A stretch of 36,283 bases of DNA. Source: Haloarculaceae archaeon H-GB1-1 (lineage in GTDB: Archaea > Halobacteriota > Halobacteria > Halobacteriales > Haloarculaceae). Shown one piece after another: positions 28,777 to 35,514 of the stretch. The position numbers and the translations under genes are program-made. The DNA lies in NCBI GenBank assembly GCA_029688825.1, contig JARUKX010000037.1, forward strand, positions 1 to 36,283, given 5' to 3'. Below the pieces are notes generated by a model. It was not told the origin of the DNA. It did no database searches and saw nothing but the letters and a program-made list of their open reading frames with translations. Positions within the stretch are counted from its first letter, which is position 1. Each line of letters opens with the position of its first letter.

Positions 28777-29226
28777 ATGCACTTCGTGGTCGCGATGGAC
28801 GGGTCCGAACAGAGCGAGCGAGCGCTTGCACACGCAATCGACGTCGGACAGCCTGCGGACGCGACGATATCGGTCGTCTACGCCGTCGACCCTGCCGTTC
28901 ACGACGAGGGCGGGGACGAACCGAACGGGGACGTCGGCGACGTCAACGACCGCCTCATCATCGAAGACGTCGAGGACGAGGAGAAACGGGGAGCGGAGGT
29001 GCTGGAAGATGCGGCGACCTTCGCTGCGGAGTACGGCATCGAAGTCGAGACCGAACTCCTGTACGGCAATCCCGTCGAACAGGTCGCCGATTACGCGGAA
29101 TCGATCGACGCAGATGGCATCTTCGTCGGCCACCGCGGGCTCTCCGAGCGGGCGGAGCGCGTCCTCGGCAGCACGTCGAAGGGAGTCGTCGAACGCTCGG
29201 CGGTGCCCGTGACCGTCGTGCGATAG
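28777..29226 (+). CDS. Universal stress protein (UspA family)
   Basis: 149 residues starting MHFVVAMDGSEQSERALAHA. The ATP-binding signature G-x2-G-x9-G-[ST] is present near the C-terminus as GHRGLSERAERVLGSTS, followed by GVVERSAVPVTVVR. This marks the nucleotide-binding class of UspA domains. A charged insertion of about 30 residues (EGGDEPNGDVGDVNDRLIIE) sits in the middle and is rich in Asp/Glu. UspA proteins dimerise and are linked to stress survival; nothing here fixes the role. The start at 28777 agrees with the family. The stop is one base before that of the convergent DRTGG gene. Confidence 0.92.
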   Translation: MHFVVAMDGSEQSERALAHAIDVGQPADATISVVYAVDPAVHDEGGDEPNGDVGDVNDRLIIEDVEDEEKRGAEVLEDAATFAAEYGIEVETELLYGNPVEQVADYAESIDADGIFVGHRGLSERAERVLGSTSKGVVERSAVPVTVVR

Positions 29227-29227
29227 C

Positions 29228-30292
29228 TCACTCGACGTCGAGGAGCGACTCCAGGTCGACCCCGTCGTCGAGCAGTGACTGCATCTTCGCGACCGATTCC
29301 GGTGTCCGAGTGCGGCCGGAGCGGAGGACTTCCTCGACGCGGTCGATGGTCGTTTTCGTGTCCGTCTGGACCGTGAGTACGGGAACGTCCCCGGATTCGG
29401 CGCGGCCGAGGACTGCTCCCGGTGGCTGGAGGCCACCGGTGAGAACGAGACACTTGATGCCCGGTGCTTCGAGCGCAGCGGTCTGGACGTTCGCCCGGTC
29501 GCCACCCGTTATCATCGCTGCATCACGCAGTCTGCGGAACTGCCGGAGCGCCGAGTCGCTCCCCATCGCGCCGACCGTGAAGCGTTCGACGAACGCATCC
29601 GTGTCGACGCCAGTCGTGAGAACGTCGGCACCGATGCTCTCCGCGAGGTCTGCGACGGTGACGCCAGCCATCTCCTGCACTCTGGGGAGGACGCCGAGGA
29701 CGGGAACGCCGCGACCGTCGAGGAACGGGGCGACGTCGGTCGTGATGGCGTCGACGTCGGCGTCGGCGACGGCGTTGAACACGACGCCGGCGAGTCGGTC
29801 GCCGACCTGTTCGGCAGCGGCGAGCACGTCGTCCACGTCCCGCGGCTGTTCGTAGCGGGTGACGAGCAGTACCTCTGCGTCGAGGAGGTCGGCGACGTCC
29901 GCGTCGGTGAGGTCGACGATGCCACCCGTGGACATCGACCCGCCGCCTTCGATGACCATCAGGTCCCTGCCCTCGGCCAGCCCGTCGAAGGCGGTCCGAA
30001 TTCGGTCGCGAAGTTGGTCCGGGTCCTCCTGTCCGCGAAGTGCGCCATCGACGAACGTCGGCGAGTAGACGACCGGTTCGAGTTCGTGCATCGGGTCGTC
30101 GATGTCGAGGAGTTCGCGGGCGAGCATCGGGTCTTCGTCGCGCGTCTTCCCGACCGCGCTCTGCAGACGCGTCCCCTTCGGTTTCATGTACCCGACGTCG
30201 AGGCCGCGCTCGGACGCGAGTTTCGCCAGTGCCAGCGCGATCGCCGTCTTGCCTGTGCCTTCTTCGGTCGAGGTGACGAGTATGGATTTCAT
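29228..30292 (-). CDS. BioD-like P-loop/DRTGG-domain protein (phosphotransacetylase N-terminal family)
   Basis: 354 residues. The N-terminal half is a dethiobiotin-synthetase-like P-loop domain: SILVTSTEEGTGKTAIALAL, VGYMKPKGTRLQ and LMVIEGGGSMSTGGIVDL. The C-terminal third is a DRTGG domain: MITGGDRANVQTAALEAPGI and KCLVLTGGLQPPGAVL. This pair of domains is the N-terminal regulatory half of some bacterial phosphotransacetylases (COG0857), here without the catalytic half. The start overlaps the end of the acetyl-CoA synthetase gene by four bases, so the two are made together; a regulatory or nucleotide-sensing role in acetate/acetyl-CoA metabolism is an inference. Confidence 0.88.
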   Translation of the reverse strand: MKSILVTSTEEGTGKTAIALALAKLASERGLDVGYMKPKGTRLQSAVGKTRDEDPMLARELLDIDDPMHELEPVVYSPTFVDGALRGQEDPDQLRDRIRTAFDGLAEGRDLMVIEGGGSMSTGGIVDLTDADVADLLDAEVLLVTRYEQPRDVDDVLAAAEQVGDRLAGVVFNAVADADVDAITTDVAPFLDGRGVPVLGVLPRVQEMAGVTVADLAESIGADVLTTGVDTDAFVERFTVGAMGSDSALRQFRRLRDAAMITGGDRANVQTAALEAPGIKCLVLTGGLQPPGAVLGRAESGDVPVLTVQTDTKTTIDRVEEVLRSGRTRTPESVAKMQSLLDDGVDLESLLDVE

Positions 30293-32385
30293 AGTTGCTC
30301 CTGGTCGATGGTGAGTCGGAGGTCGACGGCGGACACGCCCTCGCCCGTCGCGACGAGCGGGTTCACGTCGAGTTCGAGTATCGCCGGGAAGTCGGTCACC
30401 AGCTGGGAAAGTCGCTGGATGGTCTCGACGACGGCTCCTTCGTCGACCGGCTCGCGTCCGCGAGCGCCGCGTAACAGGGGGACGGCGTCGATCTCGTCGA
30501 CCATCTCCCGCGCGTCACGCTCGCCGATCGGCGCGACCCGGAACGACGTGTCTTCCAGCACCTCCACGAAGATCCCGCCGAGGCCGAACATCAGTAGCGG
30601 TCCGAACTGCGGGTCGCGATTGACGCCGACGATTGTCTCGACGCCGTCGTCGACGTCCAGTTGCTCCTGTACCTGCACGCCCAGCACCTCCGCGTCTGGC
30701 TGGTAGTTCCGGGCGCGAGCGACGAGGTCCTCGTAGGTGTCTTTCACTGCCGGGACGGGGACGCCGACCTCGACGCCCCCGATGTCGGACTTGTGGAGGA
30801 TGTCGGGACTGACGAGCTTCATCACGACCCGTTCTCCGAGGTCTTCGGCCACGCGCCGGGCCTCTTGGGGGTCCTCGACGATTCGGCCAGCGGGCGTCGG
30901 AATGCCGTACGCGTCGAGCAGTTCCATGGCCTCGACGCCGAGTCGGTTCGTGTCACGCCGGACGGCCGATTCGAGGACGTCGCGAGCGCGCTCGCGGTCC
31001 ACGTCGAACGTCGTGGGTTCCGCGAACTCCCGACGGCGGATCTCGGCGTAGTCCCACAGCGCGTCGAGGCTCTCGACGGCCCGCGCCGGGTCGAAGTACG
31101 CGGGAATGCCGGCCTCGCTCAGGCGGTCCTGTGCCGAGCGGGTGCTCTCCCCGCCCATCAGCGTGACCGCGACCGGCTTCCCGTGTTCCGCCTGGAGTCT
31201 GACGGTCGCGTCGGCGAGGTCGTCGAAGTCGATGGTCGCCGTGGGACACGACAGGACGACGACGCTATCGACGTTCTCGTCGGCGAGCACGGCGTCGATG
31301 CCGCGCTCGAAGCGGTCGATGTCGGCGTCGCCGATGACGTCGACTGGGTTGTAGACGTTCGCCTCTTCGGGAAGGGACTCGACGAGTCTGTCGAGCGTCG
31401 CGTCCGTAAACGACGCGAGCGACAGGTCCGAGTCGCCGACGGCGTCGGTCGCCATGACGCCCGGGCCACCGGCGTTGGTGACGATGGCGACGTTCTCGTC
31501 GTCGGGGAGCGGCTGGCCGGCGAGGATGCCCGCGAAGTCGAACAGTTCCTCGACGGTGGTCACGCGGACGACGCCCGCCTGCGCGAGTCCCGTCTCGTAG
31601 GCCTGTTCGCTCCCGGCCAGCGCGCCAGTGTGGGAGGCGGCCGCGGTGGCCCCCGCTTCCGTCCGGCCGGACTTCACGAGGACGATCGGCGTCTCCTGGG
31701 CGACCTCGCGTGCGGTCCGGATGAACTCCCGACCGTCGGTGACGTCCTCGATGTAGCCGAGAATGACGTCCGTGTCGGGGTCCTCGCCCCACTCGCGGAC
31801 GAAGTCGCTCTCGTCGAGGACGGCCTTGTTGCCCAGCGAGACCACGTCCTTGAACCCGACCGACCGATCGGCCGCCCAGTCGAGCACCGCCGTCACGAAC
31901 GCGCCGGACTGGCTGAGAAAGGACATGTTCCCCGGCGTCGCGTTCTGCGGCGCGAACGTGGCGTTCAACCCCGTCGTGGTGTTGATGATGCCGAGGCTGT
32001 TCGGACCGACGACATTCATGTCGTACTCGGCGGCTATCTCCTGAAGTTCCCGTTCGCGGGCGGCCCCCTCGCTCCCGGTCTCGCCGAATCCCGCGGTGAT
32101 GACGACCACGTTGGTGATGCCGGCGTCCCCGGCGTCGCGGAGGACGTCCAGGACGAGATCCGGCGGCACGACCACGACGGCGGCGTCGACCGGTACCGCC
32201 TCGCTCACCTCGTCCACGCAATCCAGGCCGAGTACCGACTCCTTCGTCGGGTTGACCGCGACGACGTCACCGGCGAAGTCCGCGAGCAGGTTCGACGTTA
32301 TCGCGCGGCCGACGGAGCCCTCGCGGTCGGTCGCACCGATCACGGCGACACGCTCGGGCGCGAACAGCGTAGCTAGTTCGCCCAT
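30289..32385 (-). CDS. acd: Acetate-CoA ligase (ADP-forming), fused alpha-beta subunits
   Basis: 698 residues; converts acetyl-CoA (or another acyl-CoA) + ADP + phosphate to acid + CoA + ATP. Order of domains: CoA-binding (FAPERVAVIGATDREGSVGR), succinyl-CoA-ligase-like with the phosphohistidine loop GATAAASHTGALAGS (His252), a linker, then an ATP-grasp domain (VMKLVSPDILHKSDIGGVEV, VQVQEQLDVDDGVETIVGVN, PLLMFGLGGIFVEVLED, LELDVNPLVA). Alpha and beta halves are fused, as in other haloarchaeal enzymes, where it handles acetate overflow or acyl-acid energy conservation. A TATA-like box is centred 30 bases upstream. The acyl substrate range cannot be judged. Confidence 0.93.
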   Translation of the reverse strand: MGELATLFAPERVAVIGATDREGSVGRAITSNLLADFAGDVVAVNPTKESVLGLDCVDEVSEAVPVDAAVVVVPPDLVLDVLRDAGDAGITNVVVITAGFGETGSEGAARERELQEIAAEYDMNVVGPNSLGIINTTTGLNATFAPQNATPGNMSFLSQSGAFVTAVLDWAADRSVGFKDVVSLGNKAVLDESDFVREWGEDPDTDVILGYIEDVTDGREFIRTAREVAQETPIVLVKSGRTEAGATAAASHTGALAGSEQAYETGLAQAGVVRVTTVEELFDFAGILAGQPLPDDENVAIVTNAGGPGVMATDAVGDSDLSLASFTDATLDRLVESLPEEANVYNPVDVIGDADIDRFERGIDAVLADENVDSVVVLSCPTATIDFDDLADATVRLQAEHGKPVAVTLMGGESTRSAQDRLSEAGIPAYFDPARAVESLDALWDYAEIRRREFAEPTTFDVDRERARDVLESAVRRDTNRLGVEAMELLDAYGIPTPAGRIVEDPQEARRVAEDLGERVVMKLVSPDILHKSDIGGVEVGVPVPAVKDTYEDLVARARNYQPDAEVLGVQVQEQLDVDDGVETIVGVNRDPQFGPLLMFGLGGIFVEVLEDTSFRVAPIGERDAREMVDEIDAVPLLRGARGREPVDEGAVVETIQRLSQLVTDFPAILELDVNPLVATGEGVSAVDLRLTIDQEQL

Positions 32386-32410
32386 CTACTCGCCGGTTCG
32401 CCGGGAGCGT

Positions 32411-32420
32411 CCAAATACCC
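32411..32420 (-). promoter_or_regulatory. TATA-like box of the acetyl-CoA synthetase operon
   Basis: GGGTATTTGG on the minus strand, centred 30 bases before the ATG at 32385; matches the cdd-udp element. Confidence 0.5.
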
Positions 32421-32460
32421 TGTGGCGGTTCTCCCGCGTCGAGAAAGCGACCGCGGACCG

Positions 32461-32937
32461 CTACTCGGCGACGTCGACGGGCTCCGCGCCCGAGAGTTCG
32501 AGGACGGTATCCGGAGCGATGGGGAACACCGCTTCGGGCGTGCCGGCGGCCGCCCACACCGTGTCGAACTCCAGCAGCGTCTCGTCGAAGTAGACCGGAA
32601 CAGCAGTGTCGTGACAGAACGGCGGAACGCCGCCGATAGACCAGCCGAGCGTTGCCTTTATCTCCCCGGCGTCGGCCATCCCCACCGCCTCGTCGTCGAC
32701 GTCCCGGAGTGCGGCGAGTTTCGATTCGCTGACCCTGTTGGCCCCGCTCGTGACGACGACGACCATGTCTTCGCCGGCGTCGAACGCGATGGAACTGGCG
32801 ATCTGTGCGACGTCACAGCCGATTGCCTCGGCGGCGTCCGCGGCTGTCTTCGTTCCTTCCGGGAACTCGTGGACTTCGACCTCGAACCCGAACTCCTCGC
32901 TTGCTCGCTCGCTGAACTCCGCGGCACTCGGATGCAT
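32461..32937 (-). CDS. YbaK/ProX-type aminoacyl-tRNA deacylase
   Basis: 158 residues from the ATG at 32937. The YbaK fold is seen in VHEFPEGTKTAADAAEAIGC (VAQIASSIAF after it), the invariant-lysine-type strand region MVVVVTSGANRVSESKLAAL, and the catalytic glycine loop LGWSIGGVPPFCHDTAVPVY followed by DETLLEFDTVWAAAGTPEAV. Members remove wrongly attached amino acids (Cys, Ala or others) from tRNA in trans. The specific amino acid is not known. A TATA-like box (GGTTTTGG on the minus strand, 32961-32968) lies 28 bases upstream; the longer frame to 33162 crosses that promoter and the next gene and is rejected. Confidence 0.9.
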   Translation of the reverse strand: MHPSAAEFSERASEEFGFEVEVHEFPEGTKTAADAAEAIGCDVAQIASSIAFDAGEDMVVVVTSGANRVSESKLAALRDVDDEAVGMADAGEIKATLGWSIGGVPPFCHDTAVPVYFDETLLEFDTVWAAAGTPEAVFPIAPDTVLELSGAEPVDVAE

Positions 32938-32960
32938 GTTCGCCTCTGTGACCGGGGTTC

Positions 32961-32990
32961 CCAAAACCGTATCGCCACCGGACCGGTTTT
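32961..32990. promoter_or_regulatory. Divergent TATA-like boxes
   Basis: GGTTTTGG on the minus strand (32961-32968) lies 28 bases from the deacylase ATG, and GGTTTT on the plus strand (32985-32990) lies 29 bases from the ATG at 33017. The two leaderless promoters share 79 bases of intergenic DNA. Confidence 0.5.
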
Positions 32991-33016
32991 GAGCCGTCCG
33001 ACGAAACCGAGAAACG

Positions 33017-33415
33017 ATGACGAGTCCGCGAGATTTGCTTGCACCCTTCGACGACGACCTCGTCGCCGAGGTCAGCACCGAGGTCGGCTGTACGGAGGCG
33101 GACCTCCGGGACGGGCTCCGTGAGCAGCAGGCGCTCGCCCGCTCGCTCCCGGGCGTCGACAATCTGGTGTACGAGTGGCGAAGGCACTTCGACCCCGACC
33201 CGCTCGTCGCTCGACGCGACGACGCCTACTACCTCGTCGTACCGACGACGGTCTGGTCGGAGTTCCGTCCGCACCTGTACGGATCGGCCCCGGTGCTCGA
33301 CGGGGTCGAGGAGGTCCACCGGCGACAGCTTCGCCGCGTTCTGGAACGGGAGGGCGGGGGTGGGAACGCGGGCCGGCTCGACGATGGAGCGGCGGTCGTC
33401 CTCACGCGGAAGTGA
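33017..33415 (+). CDS. Uncharacterised haloarchaeal protein (132 residues)
   Basis: Starts MTSPRDLLAPFDDDLVAEVS, with Asp/Glu/Arg-rich composition typical of a cytoplasmic haloarchaeal protein. Visible patterns are a helical N-terminal half (CTEADLRDGLREQQALARSL), a YEWRRHFDPDPLVAR stretch, a hydrophobic strand DDAYYLVVPTTVWSEF, and a C-terminal VHRRQLRRVLEREGGGG. There are no cysteines beyond one, no signal peptide and no membrane span. I do not recognise the family. The promoter and good haloarchaeal codon pattern support a real gene. Confidence 0.75.
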   Translation: MTSPRDLLAPFDDDLVAEVSTEVGCTEADLRDGLREQQALARSLPGVDNLVYEWRRHFDPDPLVARRDDAYYLVVPTTVWSEFRPHLYGSAPVLDGVEEVHRRQLRRVLEREGGGGNAGRLDDGAAVVLTRK

Positions 33416-33422
33416 GGCGTGA

Positions 33423-33587
33423 TCAGGGCCGAGGCTCGGTCACGCAATCGGTCACGATCCAGCCGTCGTCGTTGTCGGCCTCGGTGAAGACGTAGAGGTC
33501 GTCCTCGGTACAGTGAGCGGTCACCGTAGGCGGCTCGTCGTCGTCCGGTTCCGGGTCAGCGTCGGGGGTCCAGGGAGGGGCGTCCAT
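33423..33587 (-). CDS. Small acidic haloarchaeal protein (54 residues)
   Basis: Starts MDAPPWTPDADPEPDDDEPP and ends DDGWIVTDCVTEPRP. Very acidic, with a C-terminal pattern YVFTEADNDDGWIVTD that recalls the DUF7331 type of haloarchaeal small proteins (…DGWI[AV][ST]D…). Two cysteines (HCTEDD and DCV) could bind a metal, though four would be usual. The ATG at 33587 has a TATA-like element (33613-33618) 28 bases upstream; the longer frame to 33836 runs into the neighbouring gene and is rejected. Function unknown. It converges on the previous gene with seven bases between the stops. Confidence 0.65.
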   Translation of the reverse strand: MDAPPWTPDADPEPDDDEPPTVTAHCTEDDLYVFTEADNDDGWIVTDCVTEPRP

Positions 33588-33612
33588 CACCCAACGTAGC
33601 CAGAGCGAATCG

Positions 33613-33644
33613 AATAAACGTTCCGGTGCCCGCGGTGACTTTTT
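33613..33644. promoter_or_regulatory. Divergent TATA-like boxes
   Basis: TTTATT on the minus strand (33613-33618) is 28 bases from the ATG at 33587, and CTTTTT on the plus strand (33639-33644) is about 28 bases from the ATG at 33670. Both fit leaderless messages. Confidence 0.45.
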
Positions 33645-33669
33645 GCGTGTTCCAACCGAACGACCTCGT

Positions 33670-34221
33670 ATGAGTGACGCCGACGAGAACCTCTCCGTCT
33701 TGGTCGCCGACCTGGTCCGGACCTTGCGTGACCTCGAGGACGAGCTCGGTCCACCGCGGCGACGAGGCCTCCGGCCACCGACGCCCCGAGAACTCCTGCG
33801 CTTCACCAGCGACGTGGTCATCCCGTCGGCCATCATCGTCCTGGAGATGAACGTCCGTGCGCTTCGGCTGCTCCAGCGCGCGCTCGAACTTGCCGAGCGC
33901 GGACGATCGACCGACGATCGACGTGACGAACTCCGAGCGCGGGCCGCCTCCGTCAGTCAGGAGACGCTCTCGCGTCTCGACGACGTGCTGGTCGACATCC
34001 AGGACGCCGTCGAGGGCAGGCCGGAGAACGAGCACGCACGCGAGTTACTCGACGACGCGCGGGACCTCCGGTCGGAAGTGCAGGACCGCCTCGAAGCGAG
34101 CACGGGCGCCGAGCGTGCCGCGCCCGAATCCGACGCGGCGGAGGTGAACGTCGAAGCCGAACTGGACTCCATCAAGGACGAACTCGACGACGGCGACGGC
34201 ATCGACGCCGACGAACCGTGA
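33670..34221 (+). CDS. Coiled-coil-rich haloarchaeal protein of unknown function
   Basis: 183 residues starting MSDADENLSVLVADLVRTLR. The first 70 residues hold an amphipathic helix pair, then PTPRELLRFTSDVVIPSAII with a short hydrophobic stretch (VVIPSAIIVLEMNVRALRLL) that may touch the membrane, then long helices (RLDDVLVDIQDAVEG, ARELLDDARDLRSEVQDRLE) with heptad spacing, and a very acidic tail (DELDDGDGIDADEP). I recognise this layout as a haloarchaeal DUF7547-like protein but am not certain. No catalytic motif seen. A TATA-like element 28 bases upstream supports the start at 33670 over 33643. Confidence 0.75.
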   Translation: MSDADENLSVLVADLVRTLRDLEDELGPPRRRGLRPPTPRELLRFTSDVVIPSAIIVLEMNVRALRLLQRALELAERGRSTDDRRDELRARAASVSQETLSRLDDVLVDIQDAVEGRPENEHARELLDDARDLRSEVQDRLEASTGAERAAPESDAAEVNVEAELDSIKDELDDGDGIDADEP

Positions 34222-34263
34222 CTCGTGTCCGCGGCCAGATAGTTATAGTTTCGAATACATAAT

Positions 34264-34292
34264 AGTTTATAATGCCACAGGGCGTGTGGCAT
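34264..34292 (+). promoter_or_regulatory. TATA box and palindromic operator before the HTH-type gene
   Basis: An AT-rich stretch (AGTTTATAAT, 34264-34273) runs straight into an inverted repeat with 8-base arms, ATGCCACA (34272-34279) and TGTGGCAT (34285-34292), five bases apart. The predicted transcription start is about 34294. A protein on this repeat would cover the region between TATA and start site, so repression is expected. Confidence 0.6.
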
Positions 34293-34300
34293 ACATACCC

Positions 34301-34780
34301 ATGGAATCTGCCGAGCACAATGGGACTGGCCGCGTCAGACTGTTCGTCCGCGACGAACTGCCGCGCCCGGCCCGCAGTCGCCGTGAACGGGTCGTCGACG
34401 AACTGGAGGCAATCGAAGCCGAGGGACACGTGACGGCCGCCGAGGTCGTTCACTGGCCGAAGCGATTCGCTGTCGCCGATACCGACCACCCATCCGTCCG
34501 CGAGCAGTTCAGCGACTTCGTCGAATGGGCCACCGACCGGGAGGTCGAACTATCACCCTTCTTCGGCACCCGCGAGTGCTATTCCATGGAATCCGGCGAG
34601 AAGGGTGACTGGGTCGTGCTCCCGGCATTCTGTCTGGCGGTCTTCGACGGTGCGGAACTTCGGGACGTCTATCCCCACGCTACCGGAGACCAGACCCGCT
34701 CGGTCGAAGACGGGCTGAAGACGTTGACCGAGTCCACCACCGAGGAGTCCCGGGACCGCCTCGTCATGTCTGCACCGTGA
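34301..34780 (+). CDS. Haloarchaeal HTH-domain-containing protein
   Basis: 159 residues from the ATG at 34301 (MESAEHNGTGRVRLFVRDEL). The family pattern is a strand (RVRLFVRDELPRP), a helix (RRERVVDELEAIEAEGHVTA), AEVVHWPKRFAV, then FSDFVEWATDREVELSPFFG and TRECYSMESGEKGDWVVLPA, ending AELRDVYPHATGDQTRSVED. I know this layout from many haloarchaeal genomes where it is annotated as an HTH-domain protein; the DNA-binding role is inferred. The palindrome covering its promoter would suit autoregulation. An in-frame start at 34286 is possible but would lie inside the operator. Confidence 0.7.
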   Translation: MESAEHNGTGRVRLFVRDELPRPARSRRERVVDELEAIEAEGHVTAAEVVHWPKRFAVADTDHPSVREQFSDFVEWATDREVELSPFFGTRECYSMESGEKGDWVVLPAFCLAVFDGAELRDVYPHATGDQTRSVEDGLKTLTESTTEESRDRLVMSAP

Positions 34781-34789
34781 CCGAGACTC

Positions 34790-35431
34790 TCACTCCCGAA
34801 CGAGTGCCCGAATCGCGGCCGCTTCTCCTTTCCGCAGCAGTTCGCCAGCCGTACTCCGGGCGCAGTCCAGTTCCGAAGCAACGTCGCCGACGGTAGCCGT
34901 CCGCGGGACGTCGTAGTATCCGAGCGCGACGGCCGTCTGCAGGGCGGTGCGCTGTCTATCGGTCATCGTCGTCCCGGTCGAAAGCCGCCGGAACTCCGTC
35001 ACTCGCTCGACGCGTGCCACGGCCAAGTCCGTGAGGCCGTCGTGGAACGACGACAACTGGGTGGAACTACCGACGACGTCGAACGCTACCGTTCCGTCCC
35101 CTTCGAAGACGACCGGCGGCAGGAACGCGACGGTCGCCGCCGCGACCAGGTCCAGCACGCGCGACTCGAACTCGAAGTCAGCCCGGTCGACGAACGCGTA
35201 CGTGCCCTCGTCGCCGGCCACGAGGAGCGAGTCGACGATCCCGTCGACGCCGTCGAGCAGTTTCCGGACCGCGGCTTCGTCCCCGTCGTACCACGTCAGC
35301 GACGTCTCGCTCCCGAAGGGCCCCCACATGAGCAGTTCGGCTCGCGACACGCCCTCCGTCCGCATCACTCGTCGATGGGTCGGCTGTGCCGTCTCCAGGT
35401 CGTACTCGACTGCGAACGTGACCCGTTTCAT
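34790..35431 (-). CDS. HTH_10 (bacterio-opsin activator type) transcriptional regulator
   Basis: 213 residues from the ATG at 35431 (MKRVTFAVEYDLETAQPTHR). The N-terminal half is the Bat-type sensor region (RAELLMWGPFGSETSLTWYD; YAFVDRADFEFESRVLDLVA). The C-terminal HTH_10 domain is complete: MTDRQRTALQTAVALGYYDV, PRTATVGDVASELDCARSTA and GELLRKGEAAAIRALV. A TATA-like element (CTTTAC, 35455-35460) lies 26 bases upstream. It is divergent from the alpha/beta hydrolase across 83 bases that hold a perfect palindrome, so it may control that gene. In-frame upstream start 35479 is less likely. Confidence 0.88.
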   Translation of the reverse strand: MKRVTFAVEYDLETAQPTHRRVMRTEGVSRAELLMWGPFGSETSLTWYDGDEAAVRKLLDGVDGIVDSLLVAGDEGTYAFVDRADFEFESRVLDLVAAATVAFLPPVVFEGDGTVAFDVVGSSTQLSSFHDGLTDLAVARVERVTEFRRLSTGTTMTDRQRTALQTAVALGYYDVPRTATVGDVASELDCARSTAGELLRKGEAAAIRALVRE

Positions 35432-35476
35432 AGCGACCGTGTCTGACGGCTCACGTAAAGAACCGCATCCATTCGG

Positions 35477-35491
35477 CACCAGTCACTGGTG
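35477..35491. promoter_or_regulatory. Perfect 15-base palindrome in the regulator-hydrolase divergent region
   Basis: CACCAGT-C-ACTGGTG has two exact 7-base arms around one base. It lies 24-38 bases before the hydrolase ATG, where that gene's TATA box would be, and 46-60 bases before the HTH_10 regulator's start. A regulator binding site is the natural reading. Confidence 0.5.
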
Positions 35492-35514
35492 ACTCCCGGA
35501 CGAACGGCTAGCCG

